Part shown: positions 1 through 9,487 of the stretch, piece after piece | Position numbering within the stretch: the first letter of the stretch is position 1 | Layout of the letters: each line of letters begins with the position of its first letter | Source: Chryseobacterium daeguense DSM 19388 | GTDB taxonomy: Bacteria; Bacteroidota; Bacteroidia; Flavobacteriales; Weeksellaceae | Direction of reading: 5' to 3' | Length of the DNA: 64,000 bases | NCBI RefSeq assembly: GCF_000430825.1 | Contig: NZ_AUMT01000004.1 | Coordinates: forward strand, 310,001 to 374,000 | Translations under genes and position numbers: made by a program | Notes under the pieces: model-generated | What the model was told of the DNA's origin: nothing | Database searches by the model: none | Seen by the model: only the letters and a program-made list of their open reading frames with translations

Positions 1-720
1 ATATCAGATTTTGATTATAATCCTACCACCCAGGTATATACTTTAAAAGCAGGTGTACCAAGCAGCAGCGCCATTGCCTTGGGTGCTAAAGCCGTACAGC
101 CGGGAGATCTTAAGCTAAGCGATCTAAACGGTGACGGACAGATCACTGATGCCGACAGAAAAGAGCTTGGAAGCGCTCAGCCGAAATTCTACGGAGGTTT
201 TAACCAGACTTTCAGATACAGAAATTTTGACATGAGCCTGTTCTTCAATTTCTCAGTCGGAAACAAAGTATACAATGCCAATAAAATAGAAAATACAACT
301 CAATATCTTTACAGAGACAATAACATGGCCGCAGAAGTGGCAGACCGATGGAGGTGGTTTGACAGTAACGGGGTGAAAGTAAATGATCCCACAGCTTTAG
401 CTGCACTGAATGCCAATACAACCATGTGGACACCGCCTACAGGCCAGTATATTCTTCATTCTTACGGAATTGAAGACGGATCTTTCTTAAGATTAAACAA
501 CGTTACCATAGGATATACCCTTCCTAAAGGCTCTCTAGAAATGATCAGCGTGAAAAACTTCAGATTATATGCAACGGTAAACAACCTTTTTGTAATTACC
601 GGTTACTCAGGTTATGATCCTGAAGCAAGTACCAGAAGAAATCCTCTGACTCCGGGTGTAGACTATGCAGCTTACCCAAGAAGCAGATTCTTTGTAACAG
701 GAGTAGATATCACTTTCTAA
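1..720 (+). CDS. SusC/RagA-type TonB-dependent receptor, C-terminal part (cut by window edge)
   Basis: The reading frame is open from the first base and ends at a TAA, giving about 239 residues of the C-terminus of a SusC-family outer-membrane receptor. Family marks include a DLNGDGQITDADR loop, the aromatic-rich beta strands that follow it (PKFYGGFNQTFRYRNFDMSL) and a last strand ending in an aromatic residue (VDITF), as expected for a beta barrel. It lies 10 bases before a SusD gene, the usual SusC-SusD pairing, so both should form one complex that imports pectin oligosaccharides across the outer membrane. The N-terminal plug and signal peptide lie outside the window. Confidence 0.93.
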   Translation: MSDFDYNPTTQVYTLKAGVPSSSAIALGAKAVQPGDLKLSDLNGDGQITDADRKELGSAQPKFYGGFNQTFRYRNFDMSLFFNFSVGNKVYNANKIENTTQYLYRDNNMAAEVADRWRWFDSNGVKVNDPTALAALNANTTMWTPPTGQYILHSYGIEDGSFLRLNNVTIGYTLPKGSLEMISVKNFRLYATVNNLFVITGYSGYDPEASTRRNPLTPGVDYAAYPRSRFFVTGVDITF

Positions 721-730
721 AAAATTAAAC

Positions 731-2554
731 ATGAAAAAGAACAAATCAATACTTATTTTAACATGTCTGGCAGGAGCACTTTTTTTTACTTCCTGCAGCG
801 ATTTTCTGAATCCGGAAAACCTTTCCAGCATTTCCGAAACTCAGCAGTTTGACAGTACGGCAGATACGTTTTCAGCCTTAGTGGGTGTTTATTCCCAGCT
901 TGGTGGTGATGACGGGTACGGACAGCGATTATCTTTAATTATCCCTCAATCCGGAGACGATTTCAGAACTTCGGGAAGCTATAACTGTAATGACAGAAGA
1001 GGTGTGGCAACTTTTGGAGCATGCCCTACCAATACAGAATTAAACAATCCTTTTGCTAAATTATATACAGGAATTGAAAGGGCAAATCTTGTAATCAAAA
1101 ACATTCCTTTATCCCCTGTTTACCAGAACGGAACCGCAGATGATAAAAAATTAATGGACAGATATTTGGGAGAAGCGCTTACGCTGAGAGCACAATATTA
1201 TTATGAGCTGATCAGAAACTGGGGTGATATTCCATTCTACCTTGTTCCTGCTTCCGATGTTGCAGAACAGAATCAGCCTAAAACCGATCGCGATGTAATC
1301 TACGAACAGATTATTGAAGATCTGGCAAAAGCTTCAGCTTTAGTTCCGTGGAGATCAGAAGGAGGTACTACGAGCAACAGGATTTCTAAAGGCGCAGTAA
1401 AGGGCCTTAGAGCAAGAATCGCTTTGGCAAGAGCCGGATGGTCCTTAAGAAGAAGCCCTCAGGTAATGGCGCAGGGATCTAATCCAGCAAAGTATTATCA
1501 GATTGCTTACGATGAATGTCTGGACATCATGAATCATACCGGCGAGCACGCTCTGAATCCCAGCTATGAAAACGTTTTCAAGGCTTTACATACAAACTCC
1601 CAGGATGCTACAAACGAAGTGATCTTTGCAGTAGGAGCTTTCGGAGGAGGAACCAGAACAGATTCAAAAATAGGATATTACAACGGTCTAAAGCATGATG
1701 ACAACTCCAACTGGAAAGGCGGCGGCGGTATCAATGCCTTACCTGTCTATTTCTATGAATTTACTAAATATGACGTTAGAAGAGACATGAATGTTGGTAT
1801 TTTTAAAGTTAATAATTCCAATCAGGCAGAATTGGTAGCTTCCAACGTATGGACAGACTCTAAATACAGAAAATCCTGGACCAGTATTACAGGACCTTCT
1901 CAAACCCTTGCCGTTGACTGGCCTTTATTAAGGCTTTCTGATGTAATGCTGATGTTTTCGGAAGCAGATAATGAGCTTCACGGAGGACCTTCGCAGGCAG
2001 CCATCAATGCAGTAAGAGCTGTAAGAAGCAGAGCGTATGCAGGGAATTTAGCACAGATGGGAACAATACCTACCGATAAAGTAGGGTTCTTTAATTATAT
2101 CGTTAAGGAAAGAATGCTTGAGCTTGGGTCTGAAGGCATCAGAAAATATGACCTGATCAGATGGAACCTTATCGCATCAAAAATCGCGGAAACAAAGCAG
2201 AAGCTTACGGATTTTATCAATGGTGTAGGCGCTTATGCCAATGTTCCTTCCGATATTTACTACAAACCGTCAGTGTATGACCCTACAAAAACGGCTCAGC
2301 AAAACATAAGTGCGATAGACGTTTATACAATAGGAACAGATAAATCTGAAGTGTTTTATTTACCAACGCAATCGGCTACAATTCCGGCAGGTTATAAGAA
2401 AATTGCCTGGAGATCAGGCATATTGCCTACCTATGTAAATGATCCATCTGCAGGGTATGCACAGTATTTTGAACCTAATAAAAGAGAATTATTACCTATT
2501 TATTTTGAATTTATTCAAAACAATCCGGCTCTTACACAAGATTACGGTTATTAG
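731..2554 (+). CDS. RagB/SusD family nutrient-uptake outer-membrane lipoprotein
   Basis: The 607-residue protein starts with a lipoprotein signal (hydrophobic segment, then FTSC with Cys22 as the lipidated residue) and continues as a SusD-like TPR protein. Typical SusD segments include EALTLRAQYYYELIRNWGDI near residue 150 and the C-terminal VKERMLELGSEGIRKYDLIR stretch. It is the surface-exposed glycan-binding partner of the SusC gene just upstream. The neighbouring enzymes make pectic oligosaccharide the likely ligand. An imperfect hairpin follows the stop codon, so SusCD transcripts may partly end or be trimmed there. Confidence 0.95.
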   Translation: MKKNKSILILTCLAGALFFTSCSDFLNPENLSSISETQQFDSTADTFSALVGVYSQLGGDDGYGQRLSLIIPQSGDDFRTSGSYNCNDRRGVATFGACPTNTELNNPFAKLYTGIERANLVIKNIPLSPVYQNGTADDKKLMDRYLGEALTLRAQYYYELIRNWGDIPFYLVPASDVAEQNQPKTDRDVIYEQIIEDLAKASALVPWRSEGGTTSNRISKGAVKGLRARIALARAGWSLRRSPQVMAQGSNPAKYYQIAYDECLDIMNHTGEHALNPSYENVFKALHTNSQDATNEVIFAVGAFGGGTRTDSKIGYYNGLKHDDNSNWKGGGGINALPVYFYEFTKYDVRRDMNVGIFKVNNSNQAELVASNVWTDSKYRKSWTSITGPSQTLAVDWPLLRLSDVMLMFSEADNELHGGPSQAAINAVRAVRSRAYAGNLAQMGTIPTDKVGFFNYIVKERMLELGSEGIRKYDLIRWNLIASKIAETKQKLTDFINGVGAYANVPSDIYYKPSVYDPTKTAQQNISAIDVYTIGTDKSEVFYLPTQSATIPAGYKKIAWRSGILPTYVNDPSAGYAQYFEPNKRELLPIYFEFIQNNPALTQDYGY

Positions 2555-2580
2555 ATAAAAAGTTTCACATTCATATCAGA

Positions 2581-2620
2581 AATACAGGCTTTCTCCCTCA
2601 AAAGAGACAGTCTGTATTTT
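2581..2620 (+). terminator. hairpin downstream of susD, possible partial terminator
   Basis: AATACAG (2581-2587) pairs with CTGTATT (2612-2618), with a second short TCTC/GAGA stem inside. Only four T residues follow, so termination may be weak. The position between SusD and the first enzyme gene suits reduction of expression of the enzymes relative to SusCD. Confidence 0.45.
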
Positions 2621-2637
2621 AACTCAAAAAATATTTA

Positions 2638-3660
2638 ATGAAAACTTCCACTTTCCTTAAAAATTTAAGTTTTTCTTTCATCTTTTCGATAGTAGTGCTC
2701 AGCCTTCTTTCTTTTAAAGCCAGCGATAAAATATTCGTGGTTTCAAAAGACGGAAAAGGAAATTTTACCACAGTACAACAGGCTATTGATGCAGCTGAAG
2801 ACGGTTCTTCCGTAAGAACAAAAATTTTTATTAAAGCCGGAGTTTATAAAGAAAAAATTACCGTTCCGGAGAACAAAGGATCCATTTTCATGGAAGGAGA
2901 AGATCCTTTGAATACAATTATTACTTATGATGATTTTGCTTCAAAAAAGAATTCGGAAGGAAAAGATATCGGAACAACGGGCTCTTCCACGATTTTTATT
3001 TATTCAAATGATTTTACCGCGAAAAATATTTCATTTGAAAACAGCTCAGGAAAAGTAGGACAAGCCGTTGCTGTTTTGACTTCCGGCGACAGAATTGCAT
3101 TTGAAAACTGCAGGTTCCTCGGAAATCAGGACACTTTATATTTAAAAGGAGCACAGGATTTAACGGACAAAACAAAACCTTCAAGAAATTACTTCAAAAA
3201 CTGCTACATTGAAGGTACCACCGATTATATTTTCGGAGCCGGAACTGCCGTTTTTGAACATTGCACGATTTACTCCAAAGAAACGGCAAGCTATGTTACA
3301 GCCGCCTCTACTCCACAGGAAAATGAATTCGGATTTGTTTTTATTCAATCTAAAATCATTGGAAATGCAAAGGAAAATTCAGTCTATTTAGGAAGACCAT
3401 GGAGGCCTTTTGCAAAAACTGTTTATATAGATTGCGAGATTAATTCGACCATAAAACCGGAAGGCTGGCATAATTGGAACAAACCCGATGCGGAAAAAAC
3501 CACTTTCTATGCAGAATCCAATTCAAAAGGTGCAGGAGCCAATAGTTCTAAAAGGGTTTTATGGTCGCATCAATTAACAAAAGAAGAAAGAAAAAAATAC
3601 ACAATAAACAATATTCTCAAAGGAAAAGATAACTGGAACGCAAGTAAAAGTTTAAAATAA
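2638..3660 (+). CDS. pectinesterase (carbohydrate esterase family 8)
   Basis: This secreted 340-residue enzyme should remove methyl esters from homogalacturonan. After an N-terminal hydrophobic export signal (about residues 1-29), it shows the right-handed beta-helix of CE8. The catalytic signatures are intact: GNQDTLYL with Asp165, IEGTTDYIFG with Asp196, and LGRPWRP with Arg253. A paralogue of similar length lies at 12477-13445. Placement directly after SusCD and before a pectate lyase fits stepwise demethylation, then cleavage. The ATG start gives a complete signal peptide. Confidence 0.95.
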   Translation: MKTSTFLKNLSFSFIFSIVVLSLLSFKASDKIFVVSKDGKGNFTTVQQAIDAAEDGSSVRTKIFIKAGVYKEKITVPENKGSIFMEGEDPLNTIITYDDFASKKNSEGKDIGTTGSSTIFIYSNDFTAKNISFENSSGKVGQAVAVLTSGDRIAFENCRFLGNQDTLYLKGAQDLTDKTKPSRNYFKNCYIEGTTDYIFGAGTAVFEHCTIYSKETASYVTAASTPQENEFGFVFIQSKIIGNAKENSVYLGRPWRPFAKTVYIDCEINSTIKPEGWHNWNKPDAEKTTFYAESNSKGAGANSSKRVLWSHQLTKEERKKYTINNILKGKDNWNASKSLK

Positions 3661-3701
3661 ATTTTAATCAAATCACTAAGACCGCAAAAGAATTTTCAGT
3701 C

Positions 3702-5116
3702 ATGAAAAAACACTTCACCAAAATACTGACGACAGGCATTTTATGCGGCATTTCATTTTTTGCTGAAGCTCAGAATGTGGTAAGCTTTCCCGGCGCAGAA
3801 GGCTTTGGAAGATACACAACAGGCGGGCGTGGTGGAAAAGTATATTTTGTGACAAAGCTTGCGGATGACGGTTCGGAAGGAACTTTGAGATATGCATTAA
3901 GCCAGAAAGGCCCGAGATATATTGTCTTTAAAACCGGTGGAACCATTTATCTGGAATCTCCATTAAAAATAAAGGAAGGAAACGTGACAATTGCCGGACA
4001 GACCGCTCCAGGAGATGGAATTACCATTGCAAACTACGAAACTTTTGTAGCTGCAGATAATGTGGTTATCCGCTATATGAGATTCCGCATGGGTGACCGG
4101 AAAAAATTCCAGGGGGATGCTTTAGGTGCAAGATTTATCAAAAATCTGATAGTTGACCATTGTTCGATGAGCTGGTCTACAGATGAGACGGTTTCCATTT
4201 ATGTCAATGAAAATACCACCCTTCAGTGGTGCATGATTGCTGAAAGCCTCAGAAATTCCGCACACGAAAAAGGTGAACATGGCTACGGAGGAATTGCAGG
4301 TGGAAAATTTGCCTCATTTCATCACAACATGTATGCTCACAACGATAGCAGGAATCCTCGTTTGGGAGAATATGCAGGAAGCAAATTTGCGCTCACAGAC
4401 CTAACGGATTTCAGAAATAATGTTATCTACAATTGGGGGCACAACAGTATTTACGGAGGTGAAGGAATGAATGTAAACATCGTGAATAATTATTACAAAC
4501 CCGGACCTGCAACCATCACAAAAAACGGATTGCCGCTATTGATAAAAACAAAAAACCAGAAACGGAAGTTTATAACATCTGGGGAAAATATTACATCACC
4601 GGAAATGTTATGGAAGGAAGCCCGGAAGTCACAAAAGACAATTGGACAGAAGGCGTTTTTGAGCAGATGAAATCTTACAATCTTATAGACAGGGATAAAA
4701 ATGCCATAAAAATTAGTCAGCCGCATGATATTCAAAATAATGTAAAAACGCATACTGCAAAAGAGGCATATGAAAAGATCCTGCAGATCGGCGGAGCAAG
4801 CCTGGTGCGGGATGCAGTTGATGTACATATATTGAAAGATGTAAAAAGCGGAAACTTCACTTACAAAGGTTCAAAAGGCAGCACCAACGGAATTATTGAT
4901 TCACAAAATGATGTTGGCGGATTTCCAAGTTTAAAAACAGGGATACCCCTCCCCGATTCTGATAACGACGGAATGCCCGATGAATGGGAAATTAAAAATA
5001 AATTAAATCCGAAAAAGGCAAACGCAAACGGAAGAGATTTAGATAAAAATTACGATAATATAGAAGTCTATTTTAATGACATTGTAAAAGGAATAACCGA
5101 AAAACAAAACCAATAA
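3702..5116 (+). pseudogene. pectate lyase, PL1 family, interrupted by a one-base frameshift
   Basis: Two overlapping reading frames, 3702-4670 and a downstream one ending at 5116, together make one secreted pectate lyase. The first part has a signal peptide ending AEAQ, the Ca-binding region DHCSMSWSTDE (about 152-162) and the NDSRNPRLG segment with the likely catalytic Arg (217 or 220). The break is in the A6 run at 4520-4525. With one more A the protein continues as TKKRIAAIDKNKKPETEVYN and the whole gene reads 471 codons without a stop. The C-terminus carries a Ca-binding-like DSDNDGMPDEWE motif. As written, the product would lose its C-terminal third. It may be a true lesion or a homopolymer sequencing error. 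Confidence 0.85.
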
Positions 5117-5150
5117 CCATGAAAACTCTTTGTTAAAATTCGGCTATTAA

Positions 5151-6158
5151 ATGAAAAATATTATGAAGATCAGTTTAGTTAAAATATTAATTGCAGGAGC
5201 ATTTATCAGTTCAAATTTTTCGGCGCAGACTTCTGTGATCGAAAAAATTAAGAAAAACCCAAAAACACCCTTCTCTTATGCAGAACTTTCCGTAAAAGAA
5301 GGTGGAAAATGGGAAGGCAGCAAATACATTGGAGGAACTTTTAAAAACGTTACAGAGTTTGAGCTTCCGGCACAGCATACCGACCATTCTTTCGACATTA
5401 GATATGAAGGTATCGGACTGGAAAACAATCAAATAGCTTACAGATTATATCTTGACTGGAGAAACGCAACGGATATTTTCGGTAAGAAGGTAAACACTTT
5501 GGTATTACCGGAAGTGGGTCAGGACGGCTTTGAGTCTTATCATCACGATGCGCCGTGGGGACAGGATATTTTAAGTTCCGGCCGCACCATAGGCATCGGT
5601 TCTTACGGAAGATATGATGAGCAGAATGATTTTGTCGAAACTTTTAAAATCGTAAAAAATACGGCGGTAAAAGTGGTCAACGAAAAAGACCAGTCGTACG
5701 CAGTCATTGGTTACAAAGGCTGGAAAACCTGGGGTGAGCCGACAGACCTGCAGTCGAAACTGACGATTTTTAATAAAGACCGTTTCGTAAAAGTTGATTT
5801 AAACTTAAACAATACCCTTTCCGGATTATGCACAGGAATTGTTGCCATTAAAAATATTCCGCTAAAACAGGGAATCAGTAAAAATAAAAAATGGGGGTAT
5901 ATTGCCACTTACGGGCAGCAGACTTTAGCAAAAAAAGACGACAATCTGGGAATGGCGGTGTTCTACCCTCTTGAAAATTTTGATAAATATGTAAAGACAA
6001 AATCCACACATACTGTAGTTTTCAAGAAGACAAAAAATGTTTCGTATTACTTCATGGGAGCATGGTCTCAGGAACCAAACGGCATCACAACAGAAGAAGC
6101 TTTCTATCAGGATCTGGATAAAAAACTGGACATTTTAGATAAAAATAATCAACTTTAA
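5151..6158 (+). CDS. secreted DUF4861 family protein
   Basis: The 335-residue protein has an N-terminal signal peptide (cleavage near SNFSAQ) and then the DUF4861 fold family, recognisable by the WRNATDIFGK, SYHHDAPWGQD and IGIGSYGRYDE segments. I cannot cite a firmly established activity. The family sits repeatedly in pectin loci of Bacteroidota, so a role in pectin or rhamnogalacturonan breakdown is inferred from context. A longer paralogue lies at 19662-20846. An alternative start at 5163 would still leave a signal peptide. Only 11 bases separate it from the GH105 gene, so the two are probably co-transcribed. Confidence 0.8.
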   Translation: MKNIMKISLVKILIAGAFISSNFSAQTSVIEKIKKNPKTPFSYAELSVKEGGKWEGSKYIGGTFKNVTEFELPAQHTDHSFDIRYEGIGLENNQIAYRLYLDWRNATDIFGKKVNTLVLPEVGQDGFESYHHDAPWGQDILSSGRTIGIGSYGRYDEQNDFVETFKIVKNTAVKVVNEKDQSYAVIGYKGWKTWGEPTDLQSKLTIFNKDRFVKVDLNLNNTLSGLCTGIVAIKNIPLKQGISKNKKWGYIATYGQQTLAKKDDNLGMAVFYPLENFDKYVKTKSTHTVVFKKTKNVSYYFMGAWSQEPNGITTEEAFYQDLDKKLDILDKNNQL

Positions 6159-6169
6159 AGTTTAAAAAA

Positions 6170-7429
6170 ATGAATTTCATCAATCAAAATATAAAAGTAT
6201 TGGCTTTGGCCGTTTTCGGATCAGGAGTATTTTTGGCTTGCGTCCAGTCAAAAGCTGTCAGCCACCCAAAAACCGAAACTTCAAAATCTATATCAGGAAA
6301 AGTAATCCCTGCCAATCTTAAATGGTCTGAAAGAATGATGCTTTCAGAAATGCACCGCTTTCCGGAATCATGGATGCTGGATTTCAGCAAAAGCCCGAAA
6401 TGGACCTATCCATCAGCAATCGTTTTGGATGCAGCCGAACAGCTTTACGCAAAAACGGGCAAAAAAAAATATTACAATTACATCAGTGATTTCGGTGAAA
6501 AACTGATCAAAGAAGACGGAACCATCGCTACCTACGACCTTGATAAGTACAATATCGACATGCTAAACAGCGGAAACGTCCTTCTTTATTTATACGAAAA
6601 AGAGAAAAAAGAAAAATATCTTACCGCTTTACAAACGCTTCGTAAGCAAATCGACGGACAGCCAAGAACAAAAGAAGGTTCTTTCTGGCACAAAAAAATA
6701 TATCCATACCAGGTATGGCTGGATGGTTTGTACATGGGAATGCCTTTCTACACGCACTACACCAGAGATTTTGTAAAAGGATCAGAGGCAGCAAAAGCGT
6801 ATGATGATATCGTTTTCCAGTTTGATTCTGTTCAGAAAAACCTGTTAGACAAAAAAACAGGGCTTCTTTACCACGCCTGGGATGAAAGCAGGGAACAGGC
6901 CTGGGCAGATAAACAAACCGGACTTTCACCTAATTTCTGGGGAAGAGCAATGGGCTGGTACGGAATGGCCATGGTAGATGTGCTGGATTATTTACCTCAA
7001 CATCATCCGGGAAGGGCAAGGTTAATTTCTTATATCAAATCGTATGCAGATGCCATTATTAAAGTTCAGGACAAAGAAAGCGGGCTTTGGTATCAGGTTT
7101 TGGATAAGCCATTAGCAAACGGTAATTACGAGGAAGCTACGGCTTCGGCGATGTTTGTTTATACAATGATTAAATCCGTCAACAAAGGTTATTTACCTAA
7201 AACTTATAAATCTTACGCTAAAAAAGGCTACGACGGAATCATCAAAAAATTAATTACAGTTGATGAAAACGGAGTGGTAAATTTAAATAAATGCTGTGCA
7301 GTAGCCGGATTAGGCGGAAAACCTTACAGAGACGGTTCTTACGAATATTATGTAAATGAGGAAATCCGCTCCAACGATGCCAAAGGAACCGGACCATTTA
7401 TCCTGGCAAGTTTAGAATTTGAAAAGTAA
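6170..7429 (+). CDS. GH105 unsaturated rhamnogalacturonyl/galacturonyl hydrolase, lipoprotein
   Basis: The 419-residue protein begins with a lipoprotein signal (VFLAC, Cys24). It then shows the alpha/alpha-barrel of the YteR/YesR family (GH105). The segment VWLDGLYMGMPF contains Asp185, which fits the catalytic Asp that hydrates the 4,5-double bond of the unsaturated uronic acid left by lyases. RAMGWYGMAMVD is another family signature. It should release the unsaturated galacturonate end from lyase products, working after the PL1 and PL10 enzymes of this locus. It is probably anchored in the periplasm or outer membrane. Confidence 0.93.
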   Translation: MNFINQNIKVLALAVFGSGVFLACVQSKAVSHPKTETSKSISGKVIPANLKWSERMMLSEMHRFPESWMLDFSKSPKWTYPSAIVLDAAEQLYAKTGKKKYYNYISDFGEKLIKEDGTIATYDLDKYNIDMLNSGNVLLYLYEKEKKEKYLTALQTLRKQIDGQPRTKEGSFWHKKIYPYQVWLDGLYMGMPFYTHYTRDFVKGSEAAKAYDDIVFQFDSVQKNLLDKKTGLLYHAWDESREQAWADKQTGLSPNFWGRAMGWYGMAMVDVLDYLPQHHPGRARLISYIKSYADAIIKVQDKESGLWYQVLDKPLANGNYEEATASAMFVYTMIKSVNKGYLPKTYKSYAKKGYDGIIKKLITVDENGVVNLNKCCAVAGLGGKPYRDGSYEYYVNEEIRSNDAKGTGPFILASLEFEK

Positions 7430-7679
7430 TTTATTTAAACATTCAGAAGTTAAGTTTTATTAGAGATGCTGCTTAATGTAGCTTAACCAAAAATCAATGA
7501 TAATGATTTCTCAAATTATAAATAAAAGCTTCCTTCTTAATTCCTTAATGTTTAAATAAAAATTCAATTTAAGGACATTAACCTTGCTGAGTGAAACGCC
7601 CTCGCGAACGAAAAATATTTTCAAACATTTCAAAAAAAACTTTACGCTCTTTGCGTTAAAAACAAATGAATTTGGATTT

Positions 7680-9320
7680 ATGAAGAAACAAATTTTAAAC
7701 ATAGCAACCATCACATTATTTTCAATTGCTTCAACATATCTCCACGCACAGGAAAAAAACTACGTTTCTGAAGTATGGACTGCCGATCAGGGAAAGAATT
7801 ACAGAAATCCGATCCTCTACGCAGATTATTCTGATCCCGATGCTATTCGTGTTGGTGAAAATTATTATATGACAGCTTCAAGCTTCAATGAAGCTCCGGG
7901 ACTGCCGATTCTTCATTCAAAGGATATGGTCAACTGGAAATTAGTGAATTACGCACTTCCTGACGTTCTTCCGACTGAACATTTCTCCACCCCAAAAAGA
8001 GGTGACGGAGTTTGGGCACCAAGCATCAGATTTCATAAAGGGGAGTTCTATATTTATTGGGGTGATCCCGATTTCGGAATTTATATGATTAAAACCAAAG
8101 ATCCTCTGGGAACCTGGGAAAAGCCTGTTTTGGTCATGGAAGGAAAAGGCTTGATTGATTCGTGTCCGTTTTGGGATGAGGACGGAAACGCTTATTTAGT
8201 CCATGGCTGGGCGGGAAGCCGTGCCGGGGTGAAAAGTATTTTAACATTGAATAAAATGAATCCCGAAGGAACTAAAGTTTTGGATAAAGGCGTCCATGTT
8301 TTCGACGGCCATGATGCTCATCCAACCGTAGAAGGTCCCAAAATGTATAAAAGAAACGGTTACTACTACATTTTTGCTCCTGCTGGCGGTGTTGCGACTG
8401 GTTGGCAATTGGTTTTAAGATCAAAAAATATTTACGGTCCTTACGAGGAAAAAGTGGTACTGGAACAAGGATCAACGAAAATCAACGGGCCGCATCAGGG
8501 AGCCTGGGTGGATACGCCTTCGGGTGAAGATTGGTTCTATCATTTTCAGGATGTGGATGCGGGCGGAAGAATCGTTCACTTACAGCCTATGAAGTGGAAA
8601 AAAGACTGGCCTGTCATCGGAATTGATAATAATAAAAACGGAATCGGCGAACCGGTTTTAACCTATAAAAAACCAAACGTAGGACAATCCTACTCTATCG
8701 TTACGCCACCAGAAACCGATGAATTTGACGGCGAAAAATTAGGTTTGCAATGGCAATGGAGTGCGAATGAAAATATTGTCTGGTCATCCAAGCTTCCGGG
8801 ACAGAAGTTTTTACGATTATTCTCCATAAAAGTTCCTGAAGGTGAAAAAAATCTATGGAATGTCCCGAATTTATTAACTCAAAAATTCCCGGCTCCAAAT
8901 TTTGCGGCTTCTACTAAAGTTAAATTAACGCCCGAAGATGCCAAAGAAGGAAAAACAGCAGGTTTATTAGTGATGGGTCTAGATCATGAATCAATTGTAA
9001 TCACCAACAAGCCCGACGGATTTTATTTGCAATTAAGAAGAGCTGAAAAAGCAGATAAAGCCGGTGAAGAAAAGGTTTTGTTTGAAACAAAATTAAAAGG
9101 AAATGAAGCTTATTTAAAAGTAAATGTGAACGAACCGAATGGTTTATGTCGATTCAGTTACAGCGAAAACGGAAAAAATTTCACAAAAGTGGGCGATGTT
9201 TTCCAAGCGAAACCCGGAAAATGGATTGGTGCCAAAGTCGGTTTATACAGTATAAGCACAACCAAGGCACCTCGCGGTGGATATGCTGATTTTGATTGGT
9301 TTAGAATTACTAAAAATTAA
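7680..9320 (+). CDS. GH43 family glycoside hydrolase with C-terminal jelly-roll domain
   Basis: The ATG at 7680 is preferred over an upstream in-frame TTG at 7584 because it opens a clean signal peptide ending LHAQ. The resulting product has 546 residues. The five-bladed propeller of GH43 has its three acidic residues in place: Asp52 (YSDPDAI), Asp160 (LIDSCPFW) and Glu218 (VEGPKMY). About 200 C-terminal residues form a concanavalin-like domain often attached to GH43. Family members are arabinofuranosidases, xylosidases or galactosidases. In this context, removal of arabinose or galactose from rhamnogalacturonan side chains is likely but not proven. Confidence 0.92.
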   Translation: MKKQILNIATITLFSIASTYLHAQEKNYVSEVWTADQGKNYRNPILYADYSDPDAIRVGENYYMTASSFNEAPGLPILHSKDMVNWKLVNYALPDVLPTEHFSTPKRGDGVWAPSIRFHKGEFYIYWGDPDFGIYMIKTKDPLGTWEKPVLVMEGKGLIDSCPFWDEDGNAYLVHGWAGSRAGVKSILTLNKMNPEGTKVLDKGVHVFDGHDAHPTVEGPKMYKRNGYYYIFAPAGGVATGWQLVLRSKNIYGPYEEKVVLEQGSTKINGPHQGAWVDTPSGEDWFYHFQDVDAGGRIVHLQPMKWKKDWPVIGIDNNKNGIGEPVLTYKKPNVGQSYSIVTPPETDEFDGEKLGLQWQWSANENIVWSSKLPGQKFLRLFSIKVPEGEKNLWNVPNLLTQKFPAPNFAASTKVKLTPEDAKEGKTAGLLVMGLDHESIVITNKPDGFYLQLRRAEKADKAGEEKVLFETKLKGNEAYLKVNVNEPNGLCRFSYSENGKNFTKVGDVFQAKPGKWIGAKVGLYSISTTKAPRGGYADFDWFRITKN

Positions 9321-9329
9321 TTTTCTAAA

Positions 9330-9427
9330 CCACAGATTACACAAATCTGTACAGATGATTGTGCATAGATTTTTAAACTTACAAATACAAGTACATAAAC
9401 ATCTGTGAAAATCTGTGTAATCTGTGG
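9330..9427. repeat. intergenic inverted repeat with CACAGAT arms
   Basis: CCACAGATTACACA (9330-9343) is repeated as its exact reverse complement at 9414-9427. The 70-base centre contains further ATCTGTG units. It starts ten bases after the GH43 stop. A related element lies at 18479-18567 after the GH95 gene. It may form a transcript-end hairpin or be a scattered intergenic repeat. Confidence 0.8.
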
Positions 9428-9487
9428 AAAAAAAATAACATCCGATTTTGAAATAAAATCAAAAAATTAAAACTCAAAACAAATAAA

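Noticed and set aside
7584..7679. Upstream 32-codon extension of the GH43 gene
   Set aside because: It begins with TTG and puts a charged, Lys/Phe-rich stretch before a perfect signal peptide; the ATG at 7680 is the better start.
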